Source: Nitrospirae bacterium CG2_30_53_67 (GTDB lineage Bacteria > CG2-30-53-67). Taken from it: a stretch of 11,938 nt of DNA. The notes under the pieces are model-generated. The model had not been told where the DNA came from, did not search any database, and saw nothing but the letters and a program-made list of their open reading frames with translations. Shown here piece after piece: positions 1-6,377 of this stretch (positions are counted from its first letter, which is position 1; every line of letters starts with the position of its first letter). Location: NCBI GenBank assembly GCA_001873285.1, contig MNYV01000068.1, forward strand, positions 1 through 11,938, read 5' to 3'. The position numbers were made by a program, and so were the translations under genes.

Positions 1-167
1 TCTGGGGTCATCCGCCCGCTCAGATTGAGAATCTCGATCCCCACCACTGTACCTTCCGCGTTGAAATCCAGAACCACGCCAGGCTGTACCTCTTCCGATT
101 CAACGATGGAAGCTTCATCCAATCGGAAATAGAGTGCGTCATTTTCTTTATCCACTTTTAACCTCAT
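1..167 (-). CDS. DUF2283 family small protein (3' end outside window)
   Basis: Reading leftward from an ATG at 167, 55 codons are visible before the window ends. The protein begins MRLKVDKENDALYFRL and continues through a V-x-P-G-V-V-L-D-F stretch (about residues 27-35) to VVGIEILNLS (41-50). This D-A-L-Y-x-R-L ... G-V-V-L-D ... V-G-I-E-I-L pattern is typical of DUF2283, a family of about 65-70 residues, so only the last few residues should be missing. The start is fixed by an excellent Shine-Dalgarno AAGGAGG about 6-7 bases upstream. DUF2283 proteins have no established biochemical function and often sit in small two-gene toxin-antitoxin-like units (frequently with DUF4258); no such partner is visible here. 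It lies 44 bases downstream of the DUF2442 gene on the same strand and could be cotranscribed, although an attC-like sequence separates them. Confidence 0.85.
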   Translation of the reverse strand, partial: MRLKVDKENDALYFRLDEASIVESEEVQPGVVLDFNAEGTVVGIEILNLSGRMTP

Positions 168-209
168 GATTTCCTCCTTGCTCGACGGTCAAAGAACGCC
201 GTAACCACT

Positions 210-255
210 TTCTAACGGGAGGCTACTCGCCGTCTCGTTGAATGGCTTGTTAGAT
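210..255 (-). other. attC-like recombination site (degenerate, tentative)
   Basis: On the minus strand this stretch opens with ATCTAAC (an exact RYYYAAC match) and closes with GTTAGAA (GTTRRRY except the last base). These form an inverted pair about 46 bases apart, end to end. The interior starts AAGCCATTCAACGAGACGGC, which resembles the left half of integron attC sites, but a matching right half is not seen and 46 bases is shorter than usual attC sites. A second core-like GTTAGAC occurs on the same strand at 815-809, beyond the other end of the DUF4160/DUF2442 pair. The arrangement core - genes - inverse core - core is what a gene cassette would show. No integrase is in the window, so this may be a remnant or a coincidence. 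Confidence 0.35.
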
Positions 256-529
256 GCTTCTTTATTATTTTTGATTTTAGAGGGTATCTCTCAGGATTTT
301 CGAGGTTGTCAATTTCTAAATCAACATCCAAGTCAGGCCAGTATAAATGATAGCCATGAAGCAATTGAACATTCTGTATGGAATTTAATGTCTGGTCTTT
401 AAAATAAGGGTAATCCTTATAACTCAAAAAGTATTCCTTTTCTTTTTCTTTTACAAAGAGCCAAATTCCAAAGGGTGTTATATTTTCAACGCTTATTGAA
501 ATGCCTTTGCCATGCTTTAATGATTTCAT
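212..529 (-). CDS. DUF2442 family protein
   Basis: This is a 105-residue protein with a DUF2442-like core. It has a beta-rich N-terminal half (SISVENITPFGIWLFV, 11-26) and the characteristic H-L-Y-W-P-D-L-D-V-D-L-E-I motif at about 61-73, corresponding to the family's W-P-x-L-D-x-D pattern. I chose the ATG at 529, preceded by GAGG at suitable spacing; a TTG at 547 in frame is possible but less likely. It overlaps the upstream DUF4160 gene by 44 bases, a standard pairing, and the two probably form one transcriptional unit. DUF2442 proteins are small, often partnered with DUF4160 and suspected to act as antitoxin or DNA-binding components; their biochemistry is not established. Unusually, the last 14 residues (92-105, basic and R-rich) are encoded by the attC-like segment and the stop TAG lies inside its GTTAG core, so the native C-terminus may have been replaced. 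Confidence 0.85.
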   Translation of the reverse strand: MKSLKHGKGISISVENITPFGIWLFVKEKEKEYFLSYKDYPYFKDQTLNSIQNVQLLHGYHLYWPDLDVDLEIDNLENPERYPLKSKIIKKHLTSHSTRRRVASR

Positions 530-728
530 TTTTATGCGCCTCAACAATTTTTTGAATTTCGTTCAGCTTTCTCGGGTTCAATCCATGAGATATAGCTAAT
601 GATATTATGGGTTCTATCCAAAATTTAGCTTCTCCATCCTCACATGTTACATGGATATGGATTCTATCCTCTTCGTTTAAAAGGAAATAAAATCTATACC
701 CTTTTTCCCTGAAAATTGAAGGACTCAT
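486..728 (-). CDS. DUF4160 family protein
   Basis: This 80-residue protein opens MSPSIFREKGYRFYF, contains I-H-I-H-V (23-27) and G-E-A-K-F-W-I-E-P (32-40), and ends with a helical LNEIQKIVEAHKNEIIKAW stretch. These are the landmarks of DUF4160 (FRE-GYRFYF, H-x-H-V, GEAKFW, a C-terminal helix around E-x-W/A-W), and the length is normal. The ATG start matches the family N-terminus although its ribosome binding site is weak. DUF4160 genes usually stand immediately upstream of DUF2442, as here, in units regarded as toxin-antitoxin-like; no activity is established, and which member would be toxic is not known from this sequence. AT content is higher than in glgB next door, consistent with separate acquisition. 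A sigma70-like promoter lies about 40-70 bases upstream. Confidence 0.88.
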   Translation of the reverse strand: MSPSIFREKGYRFYFLLNEEDRIHIHVTCEDGEAKFWIEPIISLAISHGLNPRKLNEIQKIVEAHKNEIIKAWQRHFNKR

Positions 729-768
729 ACCAGTTTTATTTTTTTATCAATTGGTTAAGATAAGTCAA

Positions 769-797
769 ATGGTATACTATGCATATACTTGTGTCAA
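769..797 (-). promoter_or_regulatory. Putative sigma70 promoter of the DUF4160-DUF2442 unit
   Basis: On the minus strand a perfect -35 TTGACA (797-792) is followed after 17 bases by TACCAT (774-769; 4 of 6 consensus positions). The predicted start point would give a 5' leader of roughly 35 bases before the ATG at 728. The promoter lies within the stretch bounded by the two GTTAGA core-like sequences, so the unit could carry its own promoter. Confidence 0.5.
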
Positions 798-808
798 TTT
801 AAAAGAAT

Positions 809-815
809 GTCTAAC
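809..815 (-). other. GTTAGAC core-site-like sequence upstream of DUF4160
   Basis: The minus strand reads GTTAGAC, an exact fit to the GTTRRRY integron core, preceded by a GC-rich palindromic stretch (GGCGCC-A-GGCGCC, 819-831). No complete attC could be recognised on its far side. A seven-base motif alone is weak evidence; its value comes only from its position opposite the attC-like site at 210-255. Confidence 0.25.
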
Positions 816-904
816 AGGGCGCCTGGCGCCGAGATGCAAATCTGACCGTACGTTCGGCTGATTGTCTTCTTCGATTTGTCATAGAAAAAATACCGTCTCT
901 TTTC

Positions 905-3130
905 CTACGCCGGTTTGAAAAAGACCGCCCCGAGGGGAGGGATCACGATCTCGATGGAACAAGGTTTGCCGTGCCACGGGATCGGCTCGGAGCGGACCCC
1001 GCCCCCGTTTCCCAGGTTGCTCCCGCCGTAGAGGCCGGACTCGCTGTTGAAGATCTCACGGTAATAACGGTGTTCCGGCACCCCCACCCGGTAGGACCAC
1101 CGCGCCACGGGTGTGAAATTGCACACCACCACGATATAGTCATGCCGGTCTCTGGCGAGTCGGATGAACGATACGATGCTGTTTTCCGTGTCATGCAGAT
1201 CAATCCACTCAAATCCGTGGTGGTCAAAGTCGACCTGGTGAAGGGCCGGCTCCCGGACGTAGAGTCCGTTGAGGTCCCGGACGTAGTTCTGCAGGCGCTT
1301 GTGCTCCATGAAGCCGGACAAATGCCAGTCCAGACTCTGATCGTACCTCCATTCGTCCCACTGACCGAACTCTCCGCCCATGAACAGAAGCTTCTTCCCC
1401 GGATGGCCGTACATGAACCCGTAGTAGAGTCTGAGATTGGCCATCTTCTGCCAGACGTCGCCCGGCATTTTACTGAGCATCGACCGTTTCCCGTGGACCA
1501 CCTCGTCGTGGGAGAGGACCAGCACGAAGTTTTCGGTGAAGGCATACAGGAGCCCGAAGGTAAGGTTGTTCTGGTGGTATTTGCGGTGGACCGGATCCCT
1601 GGAAATATACGTGAGGGTGTCGTTCATCCACCCCATGTTCCACTTCAGATCGAAGCCCAGACCGCCGAGGTAGACCGGCCTCGACACCGCGGGCCAGGCC
1701 GTGGACTCCTCCGCTATGGTGAGGATCCCCGGATAGTACTGGTGAACGACCTCATTGAATTTTTTCAGAAAGCCGATGGCCTCCAGATTCTCATTTCCCC
1801 CGAATTCATTCGGAATCCACTCCCCCGGCTTCCTCGAATAGTCCAGGTAGATCATGGAGGCGACGGCATCAACCCTCAGGCCGTCGATATGGTACTTCTC
1901 AAACCAGAACAGGGCATTGGAGATGAGAAAGTTTCTCACCTCGTTTCGACCGTAATTGAAAATCAGGGTCCCCCAGTCTCGGTGCTCCCCCCGGCGCCGG
2001 TCCTGGTGCTCATAGAGACAGGTCCCGTCAAAGAAGCCGAGCCCATGCCCGTCCTTGGGAAAATGTGCCGGCACCCAGTCGAGAATCACACCGATTCCGC
2101 TCTGATGGCACTGGTCGACAAAATACATGAAGTCATCCGGGCTGCCATGCCGGCTGGTCGGCGCAAAATATCCGATGGCCTGATATCCCCAGGAGGCGTC
2201 GAGCGGGTGTTCGTTGACGGGGAGGAGTTCAAGATGGGTATAGCCCATCTCCTTGGCATAGGGAACCAGCATCCGGGCCAGTTCCCGATAGGTCAGCATA
2301 CGGTTATCTTCTTCCGGTTTCCTCGCCCACGAACCGAGGTGAACCTCGTAGATCGCGATGGGTGATTCGAACCAGTTGGTCTGCGGCCGCTTCTCCATCC
2401 AGTCCTCGTCCTTCCACGGGTGTTTTCTGATATCACAGACGATGGAGGCGCTCTTGGGCCTCTGCTCGAAACGGAACCCGTAAGGATCGGCCTTGACCGT
2501 CTCGAAGTTCTTATACTTCGACCGGACAAAAAACTTGTAGATCTCCCCCTCGCCGAGGCCGGGGATAAAGATCTCCCAGATGCCTGATGAGTTGAGAAAA
2601 CGCATCGGATGCCTTCGGTTGTCCCAGCGGTTGAAGTCCCCGATCAGACTGACGTAGGTTGCGTTGGGCGCCCAGACGGCGAAATGTACGCCTCGAACCC
2701 CGTTCCGTTCGGTGGTGTGGGCGCCGAGTTTCTCATACTTCTGGTAATGGCTCCCTTCGCCGATCAGATAGAGATCGTAGTCCGTGAGCACCTGTCCGAA
2801 GGAGTAAGGGTCCTTGAACTCCAACGTCTCCCCTTCCGGGGTTTCCACCCTGAACCTGTAGGGGAAGATCCGGCTCCTGAAATATCGGGCAAGGAAAAAT
2901 CCCAGGGGATCGATCTTCGCCATGGGATGGCGCACGCCTGTCTCTTCCTCAACCACCCAGGCCTTCGCCGCCTCCGGAAGGAAGGCCGTGACCTCGATGC
3001 TCTGCTGCGCTTCCACCCCAATGAGGCGCATCCCGAGCACGGAAAAGGGATCCCCATGCCGGCCCTGGGTAATCAGCGCCAGATCATTTTCCCATGGAAT
3101 ATGGGGTGGATCCACACGTTGCTGCTTCAC
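905..3130 (-). CDS. glgB: 1,4-alpha-glucan (glycogen) branching enzyme, GH13
   Basis: A 741-residue GlgB (EC 2.4.1.18) that cuts alpha-1,4 glucan chains and rejoins the fragment through an alpha-1,6 bond in cytoplasmic glycogen synthesis. It has the long-form layout: N-terminal N1 module (about 10-125), CBM48 (about 140-230), GH13 TIM barrel (about 255-620) and C-terminal beta domain (640-741). The catalytic triad is visible: nucleophile Asp421 in GLRVDAVASM, acid/base Glu474 in TIAEES, and Asp542 in LSHDEVVHGK. DWVPAHFP (351-358) and ELLPVNEHP (301-309) are further family signatures. The start is GTG at 3130, supported by GGGAG four bases upstream; the stop is TAG at 905-907. No other glycogen genes are adjacent, so it appears as a single-gene unit with its own promoter. 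Length is normal and no key residue is missing. Long plus-strand open frames inside it are shadows of its codon structure. Confidence 0.97.
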   Translation of the reverse strand: MKQQRVDPPHIPWENDLALITQGRHGDPFSVLGMRLIGVEAQQSIEVTAFLPEAAKAWVVEEETGVRHPMAKIDPLGFFLARYFRSRIFPYRFRVETPEGETLEFKDPYSFGQVLTDYDLYLIGEGSHYQKYEKLGAHTTERNGVRGVHFAVWAPNATYVSLIGDFNRWDNRRHPMRFLNSSGIWEIFIPGLGEGEIYKFFVRSKYKNFETVKADPYGFRFEQRPKSASIVCDIRKHPWKDEDWMEKRPQTNWFESPIAIYEVHLGSWARKPEEDNRMLTYRELARMLVPYAKEMGYTHLELLPVNEHPLDASWGYQAIGYFAPTSRHGSPDDFMYFVDQCHQSGIGVILDWVPAHFPKDGHGLGFFDGTCLYEHQDRRRGEHRDWGTLIFNYGRNEVRNFLISNALFWFEKYHIDGLRVDAVASMIYLDYSRKPGEWIPNEFGGNENLEAIGFLKKFNEVVHQYYPGILTIAEESTAWPAVSRPVYLGGLGFDLKWNMGWMNDTLTYISRDPVHRKYHQNNLTFGLLYAFTENFVLVLSHDEVVHGKRSMLSKMPGDVWQKMANLRLYYGFMYGHPGKKLLFMGGEFGQWDEWRYDQSLDWHLSGFMEHKRLQNYVRDLNGLYVREPALHQVDFDHHGFEWIDLHDTENSIVSFIRLARDRHDYIVVVCNFTPVARWSYRVGVPEHRYYREIFNSESGLYGGSNLGNGGGVRSEPIPWHGKPCSIEIVIPPLGAVFFKPA

Positions 3131-3142
3131 TTGTCTCCCTTA

Positions 3143-3174
3143 GTGGCCCTATTCGTAAATACGGTGGCATTCGA
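3143..3174. repeat. Half copy of the palindromic element, in the glgB leader
   Basis: This stretch matches the left terminus of the element at 3357-3517 with one mismatch over about 32 bases (GTGGCCCTATTCGTAAATAC, then GG-GGCATTCGA). It is flanked by TTA on the plus strand and stops at the point where the full copies continue into their inner hairpin arm. It lies between the predicted glgB transcription start (about 3177) and the glgB Shine-Dalgarno, so most of the glgB leader consists of this terminus. Confidence 0.8.
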
Positions 3175-3183
3175 ATTGCCGAG

Positions 3184-3212
3184 ATGATACAACAAACCAT
3201 GTTTTTTTTCAA
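3184..3212 (-). promoter_or_regulatory. Putative sigma70 promoter of glgB
   Basis: The minus strand shows TTGAAA (3212-3207), a 17-base spacer beginning with an A-tract, and TATCAT (3189-3184), each close to the -35 and -10 consensus (5 of 6 at -10). The predicted start at about 3177 gives a leader of roughly 47 bases. It is the best promoter match upstream of glgB. Confidence 0.55.
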
Positions 3213-3318
3213 GTGTGAATTGCTCTCTTTGCTGGGACAGAAGAATCTTCCCTCACCGGACGCCATGGGAGAAAGGTTCGCTCATTTCTATCGCGGGATT
3301 TGGTTTTGATATGAAGAC

Positions 3319-3347
3319 TTGATCTTTTCCAAGGTTTCGGATAAATT
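3319..3347 (+). promoter_or_regulatory. Weak candidate promoter for the DUF302 gene
   Basis: TTGATC (3319-3324), 17 bases, then TAAATT (3342-3347): four of six matches in each box. If used, transcription would start at the edge of the repeat element at 3357-3517, placing the whole hairpin in the leader of the DUF302 mRNA. Nothing better was found between the element and the gene, but the match is modest. Confidence 0.25.
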
Positions 3348-3356
3348 AAGAATTAA

Positions 3357-3517
3357 GTGGCCCTATTCGTAAATACGGTCGCATTCGAGGGTCGTAGGGC
3401 GGCCTCATCTGCGTTCCGCTCCTTGCGGCGTACCAGAGGGTACGCCTCAGTCGCGCGCCTTGATAAGACCGCCCTACGACCCTCTCGGTACGTTACCATA
3501 TTTACGAACAGGACCAC
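3357..3517. repeat. Palindromic MITE-like element, full copy 1 (161 bp)
   Basis: The ends are imperfect inverted repeats of about 22 bases (GTGGYCCTRTTCGTAAATAY consensus), directly flanked by TAA on both sides (3354-3356 and 3518-3520). Inside is a long hairpin: GAGGGTCGTAGGGCGG (3386-3401) pairs with CCGCCCTACGACCCTC, and the middle holds a perfect 8-bp stem GGCGTACC-AGAG-GGTACGCC. No coding sequence is evident. Defined termini, short flanking repeats and several copies within 4 kb suggest a non-autonomous transposable element; a 3-base TWA duplication would fit mobilisation by an IS5-type (TNA-target) transposase, but none is in the window. A REP/BIME-type extragenic element is the alternative. 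Confidence 0.85.
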
Positions 3518-3559
3518 TAAACCGTTCATACCTTGATTTCATCTAAAAAGGAGACGACC

Positions 3560-3958
3560 ATGAGCCGGAAATCAGACTATGGCATTCAAAAAATACTCCC
3601 GTGCAGTTATGAGGAGGCCTTACCCAGGGTTAAAGAGGCCCTTTCCAAGCAGGGTTTTGGAGTCTTGACTGAAATTGATGTCCGGGCCGTTTTAAAGAAG
3701 AAGCTGGATATTGATTTTAACAAATATGTCATCCTGGGCGCCTGCAATCCCGCCATGGCCCATCAAACCCTCCAGGAAGAAATAGAGATCGGCCTTCTAC
3801 TCCCGTGCAATGTCATTGTTTATGAAAATGACATGAAACAGACCGTGGTTTCTGCAATCGATCCGGTAAAGATGCTTGAAATCGTAGAGAACCGGAATCT
3901 GACCCCGAATGCCGAAAAAGTCAAGCTCATGCTTGAGAAAGTCATATCATCACTATAG
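3560..3958 (+). CDS. DUF302 domain protein
   Basis: This 132-residue cytoplasmic protein is covered almost entirely by a DUF302 domain: S-Y-E-E-A-L-P-R-V-K-E-A-L near the N-terminus, G-F-G-V-L-T-E-I-D-V (32-41), Y-V-I-L-G-A-C-N-P-A-M-A-H-Q-T-L (56-71), I-G-L-L-L-P-C-N-V-I-V-Y-E (76-88) and D-P-V-K-M-L (101-106). The order and spacing match stand-alone DUF302 proteins. The ATG at 3560 is chosen because AAGGAGACGACC precedes it; an in-frame start at 3533 would add nine residues without a better ribosome binding site. DUF302 proteins are common in bacteria and archaea and form small alpha/beta folds, but no activity is established. Cys62 and Cys83 fall in conserved segments, although a redox or metal role is only a guess. 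It stands alone: a repeat element lies upstream and 246 bases separate it from the EF-G gene. Confidence 0.88.
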   Translation: MSRKSDYGIQKILPCSYEEALPRVKEALSKQGFGVLTEIDVRAVLKKKLDIDFNKYVILGACNPAMAHQTLQEEIEIGLLLPCNVIVYENDMKQTVVSAIDPVKMLEIVENRNLTPNAEKVKLMLEKVISSL

Positions 3959-3988
3959 ATCAAATCAAAATCGAATCAAAATTTTTAA

Positions 3989-4019
3989 TTGACATTTGTA
4001 TTTATTTATATTAATTTAT
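3989..4019 (+). promoter_or_regulatory. Candidate promoter region of the EF-G gene
   Basis: A perfect -35 hexamer TTGACA (3989-3994) is followed by a very AT-rich stretch with several imperfect -10 candidates; TAATTT at 4012-4017 has a 17-base spacer. The rest of the 246-base gap (3959-4204) is AT-rich and shows no clear terminator, repeat or riboswitch. A leader of about 180 bases would result. Confidence 0.35.
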
Positions 4020-4204
4020 TAGGATATTGAAAAATATGGAGTGATTTTCTGTTTTGGTATTGAGCCGTTTCCCTTCGAACAAAGGATGCCTCGAAATATC
4101 TTCCGGATTTTTCAGTAGACAACTTTAAAAATCAAGATGCCGCTATTTCAAAAGAGGATTTTTTCACTTTTCAGGAGATGTTTTAAAAACAAGAGGTAGA
4201 TAAC

Positions 4205-6289
4205 ATGACCAGTACGGATTCAAAGAAACTTCGAAACATCGGTATCAGCGCCCACATAGACTCGGGTAAGACAACCCTGACCGAGAGGATTTTATATTAT
4301 ACAAACCGAATCCATGCGATACACGACGTCAAAGGCAAAGACGGCGTAGGAGCGACCATGGACTTCATGGAATTGGAAAGGGAGCGCGGCATCACCATCA
4401 CTTCCGCGGCCACGCACTGCACGTGGAAAGACTCCTTCATCAACATCATTGATACCCCCGGACATGTTGATTTTACGATTGAAGTGGAACGCTCCCTCAG
4501 GGTGCTGGACGGCGCCATTCTCGTCCTTTGCGCCGTAGGGGGCGTACAATCCCAGACATTGACCGTGGACCGCCAGATGCGGCGTTATCATATCCCCCGC
4601 ATCGCCTTCATCAACAAGTGCGACCGGTCCGGCGCCAACCCTGAACGGGTGATCCAGCAGCTTAAAGAGAAATTAAATCATACGCCCGTAGCCATTCAGA
4701 TTCCCATCGGACTTGAAGCCGATCTCAAAGGAGTGGTGGACCTGGTGGCCATGAAGGCCTGCTATTTTGACGGGGCCAATGGAGAAAATCTCCGTATTGA
4801 AGATATTCCCGAAGAACTCAAGGACAAGGCCGAGGCAGAGCGCGAGAAGATGCTGGATACGGTTTCACTCTTTTCGGATGAGCTGACCGAAGCTCTTCTG
4901 GAAGGACATGTCACGGAAGAAATCATCCATGATGCCATCAGAAAAGGGACCCTCTCTCTTTCGATGATCCCGGTCTGTGTGGGTTCCGCGTATAAAAACA
5001 AGGGGGTTCAAACCCTGCTCGATGCCGTTACACGCTACCTTCCGAGTCCGGAAGACATGAACTATACGGTTCTGGACCTGGATCAGGATGAGAAGGAAAT
5101 CCCGCTGATCCAATCACCGGATGAGGCGGCCGTGGCTCTGGCTTTCAAGATCGAGGACGGCCGGTACGGACAGTTGACCTACATCCGCCTATACCAGGGC
5201 AGGATCGCAAAAGGAGACACCTTATATAACAGCCGCAACGGAAAGAAGTTCAAGGTCGGCCGGTTGATCCGCATGCATGCGGACAAAATGGAGGATATTG
5301 ATCTGGCCTCTTGCGGCGAGATTGTCGCCCTGTTCGGAATTGACTGCGCATCCGGCGACACCTTTACCGCAGACGGCATGAACTATGCTCTATCTTCCAT
5401 GCATGTCCCTGATCCCGTGATCAGTCTGATGGTGACTCCTAAGGATAATCAATCACAGGAGAACATGTCCAAGGCCCTGAACCGTTTCTGCAAAGAGGAT
5501 CCCACTTTCAGAAGCCGCGTGGACCCCGAAAGCAATGAGACGGTCATCTCCGGGATGGGAGAACTTCACCTCGATGTCTACATCGAACGCATGAAGCGTG
5601 AATACCATGTGGAGGTGGAAACCGGCATGCCTCAGGTGGCATACAGAGAGACCATCACGTGCAGGGCCGATTTCAATTACACGCACAAGAAACAGACAGG
5701 CGGCGCCGGGCAGTATGGCCGCGTGGCCGGATACATAGAGCCCTATCCTGACGAAGACTACCATTTCGAGAACCAAATCACCGGAGGGGCCATTCCCAAG
5801 GAATTCATTCCGTCCTGTGACAAGGGTTTTCAGGCATGCCTGAAACAGGGTAAACTGATCGGTTTTCCGATCACCCGGATTCAGGCCGTCATCAATGACG
5901 GATCCTCACACGCCGTAGACTCCTCGGACATTGCTTTCCAGCAGGCGGCCATCGGCGCTTTCCGTGAAGCCTATGCCAAGGCCAAACCGATCATCCTGGA
6001 ACCGGTCATGAAGGTCGTGGTGGAGGGGCCTTCCGAATTTCAGGGCTCCATTCTGGCGACACTGAACCAGCGCCGAGGCATCATCTCCTCAGCCACAGAG
6101 AACGGAGTCTTTTCGATCATTGAATCCGAGGTCCCCCTCTCCGAGATGTTCGGTTACTCCACGGTACTCCGGTCCGCCACACAAGGGAAGGCCGAATTCA
6201 CCATGGAGTTCGCCAGATACAAACCCGTTCCCCAGAGCCTTGCCGGGGAACTGATCAAAGAATTTTCATCTCAGAGAAAAACGGCATAG
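4205..6289 (+). CDS. fusA: Elongation factor G, mitochondrial EFG1/spdEFG1 type
   Basis: A 694-residue translational GTPase that moves tRNA and mRNA through the ribosome after peptide bond formation. G motifs: AHIDSGKTT (16-24), RGITI (61-65, switch I Thr64), DTPGH (83-87), NKCD (137-140) and GSAYKN (260-265). Domain II spans about 305-390, III about 405-480, IV about 481-600 with tip loop [10 protein letters not shown] (566-575, His569 at the position of the E. coli EF-G tip histidine), and V about 600-690. Full length, nothing missing. Ser20 in the P-loop (Ala in ordinary EF-G), the [23 protein letters not shown] region and [13 protein letters not shown] resemble mitochondrial EFG1 and the spdEFG1 group. 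In that group translocation and ribosome recycling are split between two EF-G paralogues, so an spdEFG2 partner is expected elsewhere. AGAGGT precedes the ATG by about eight bases. No rpsL, rpsG or tuf neighbours, so it is outside the classical str operon. Confidence 0.95.
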   Translation: MTSTDSKKLRNIGISAHIDSGKTTLTERILYYTNRIHAIHDVKGKDGVGATMDFMELERERGITITSAATHCTWKDSFINIIDTPGHVDFTIEVERSLRVLDGAILVLCAVGGVQSQTLTVDRQMRRYHIPRIAFINKCDRSGANPERVIQQLKEKLNHTPVAIQIPIGLEADLKGVVDLVAMKACYFDGANGENLRIEDIPEELKDKAEAEREKMLDTVSLFSDELTEALLEGHVTEEIIHDAIRKGTLSLSMIPVCVGSAYKNKGVQTLLDAVTRYLPSPEDMNYTVLDLDQDEKEIPLIQSPDEAAVALAFKIEDGRYGQLTYIRLYQGRIAKGDTLYNSRNGKKFKVGRLIRMHADKMEDIDLASCGEIVALFGIDCASGDTFTADGMNYALSSMHVPDPVISLMVTPKDNQSQENMSKALNRFCKEDPTFRSRVDPESNETVISGMGELHLDVYIERMKREYHVEVETGMPQVAYRETITCRADFNYTHKKQTGGAGQYGRVAGYIEPYPDEDYHFENQITGGAIPKEFIPSCDKGFQACLKQGKLIGFPITRIQAVINDGSSHAVDSSDIAFQQAAIGAFREAYAKAKPIILEPVMKVVVEGPSEFQGSILATLNQRRGIISSATENGVFSIIESEVPLSEMFGYSTVLRSATQGKAEFTMEFARYKPVPQSLAGELIKEFSSQRKTA

Positions 6290-6306
6290 ATTCCCCTGTA
6301 TATTTG

Positions 6307-6315
6307 TGCTATACT
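6307..6315 (+). promoter_or_regulatory. Possible extended -10 promoter before the ATPase gene
   Basis: TGC followed by TATACT (6310-6315) fits the extended -10 pattern TGn-TATAAT with one mismatch. No convincing -35 is visible upstream, as expected for extended -10 promoters. It could give the downstream ATPase gene its own transcript; otherwise that gene, 88 bases after the EF-G stop with no terminator between, would be read through from the EF-G gene. Confidence 0.35.
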
Positions 6316-6377
6316 TTCTCACCAGTTTCTTTTTCCTTCCTTCACATGCCGGGAAGGTCCGGAAAGGAACGGGGAAA

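Noticed and set aside
971-2365. 464-codon plus-strand open frame
   Set aside because: It lies wholly antisense to glgB, whose catalytic motifs are intact on the other strand. The translation has no recognisable domain and no good ribosome binding site; it is a shadow of glgB codon bias.
3094-3309. Short open frames crossing the repeat elements
   Set aside because: Several frames at 2922-3309 and 7022-7422 translate element sequence from both strands with no shared protein between copies; the elements differ by paired stem changes, not by a coding pattern.
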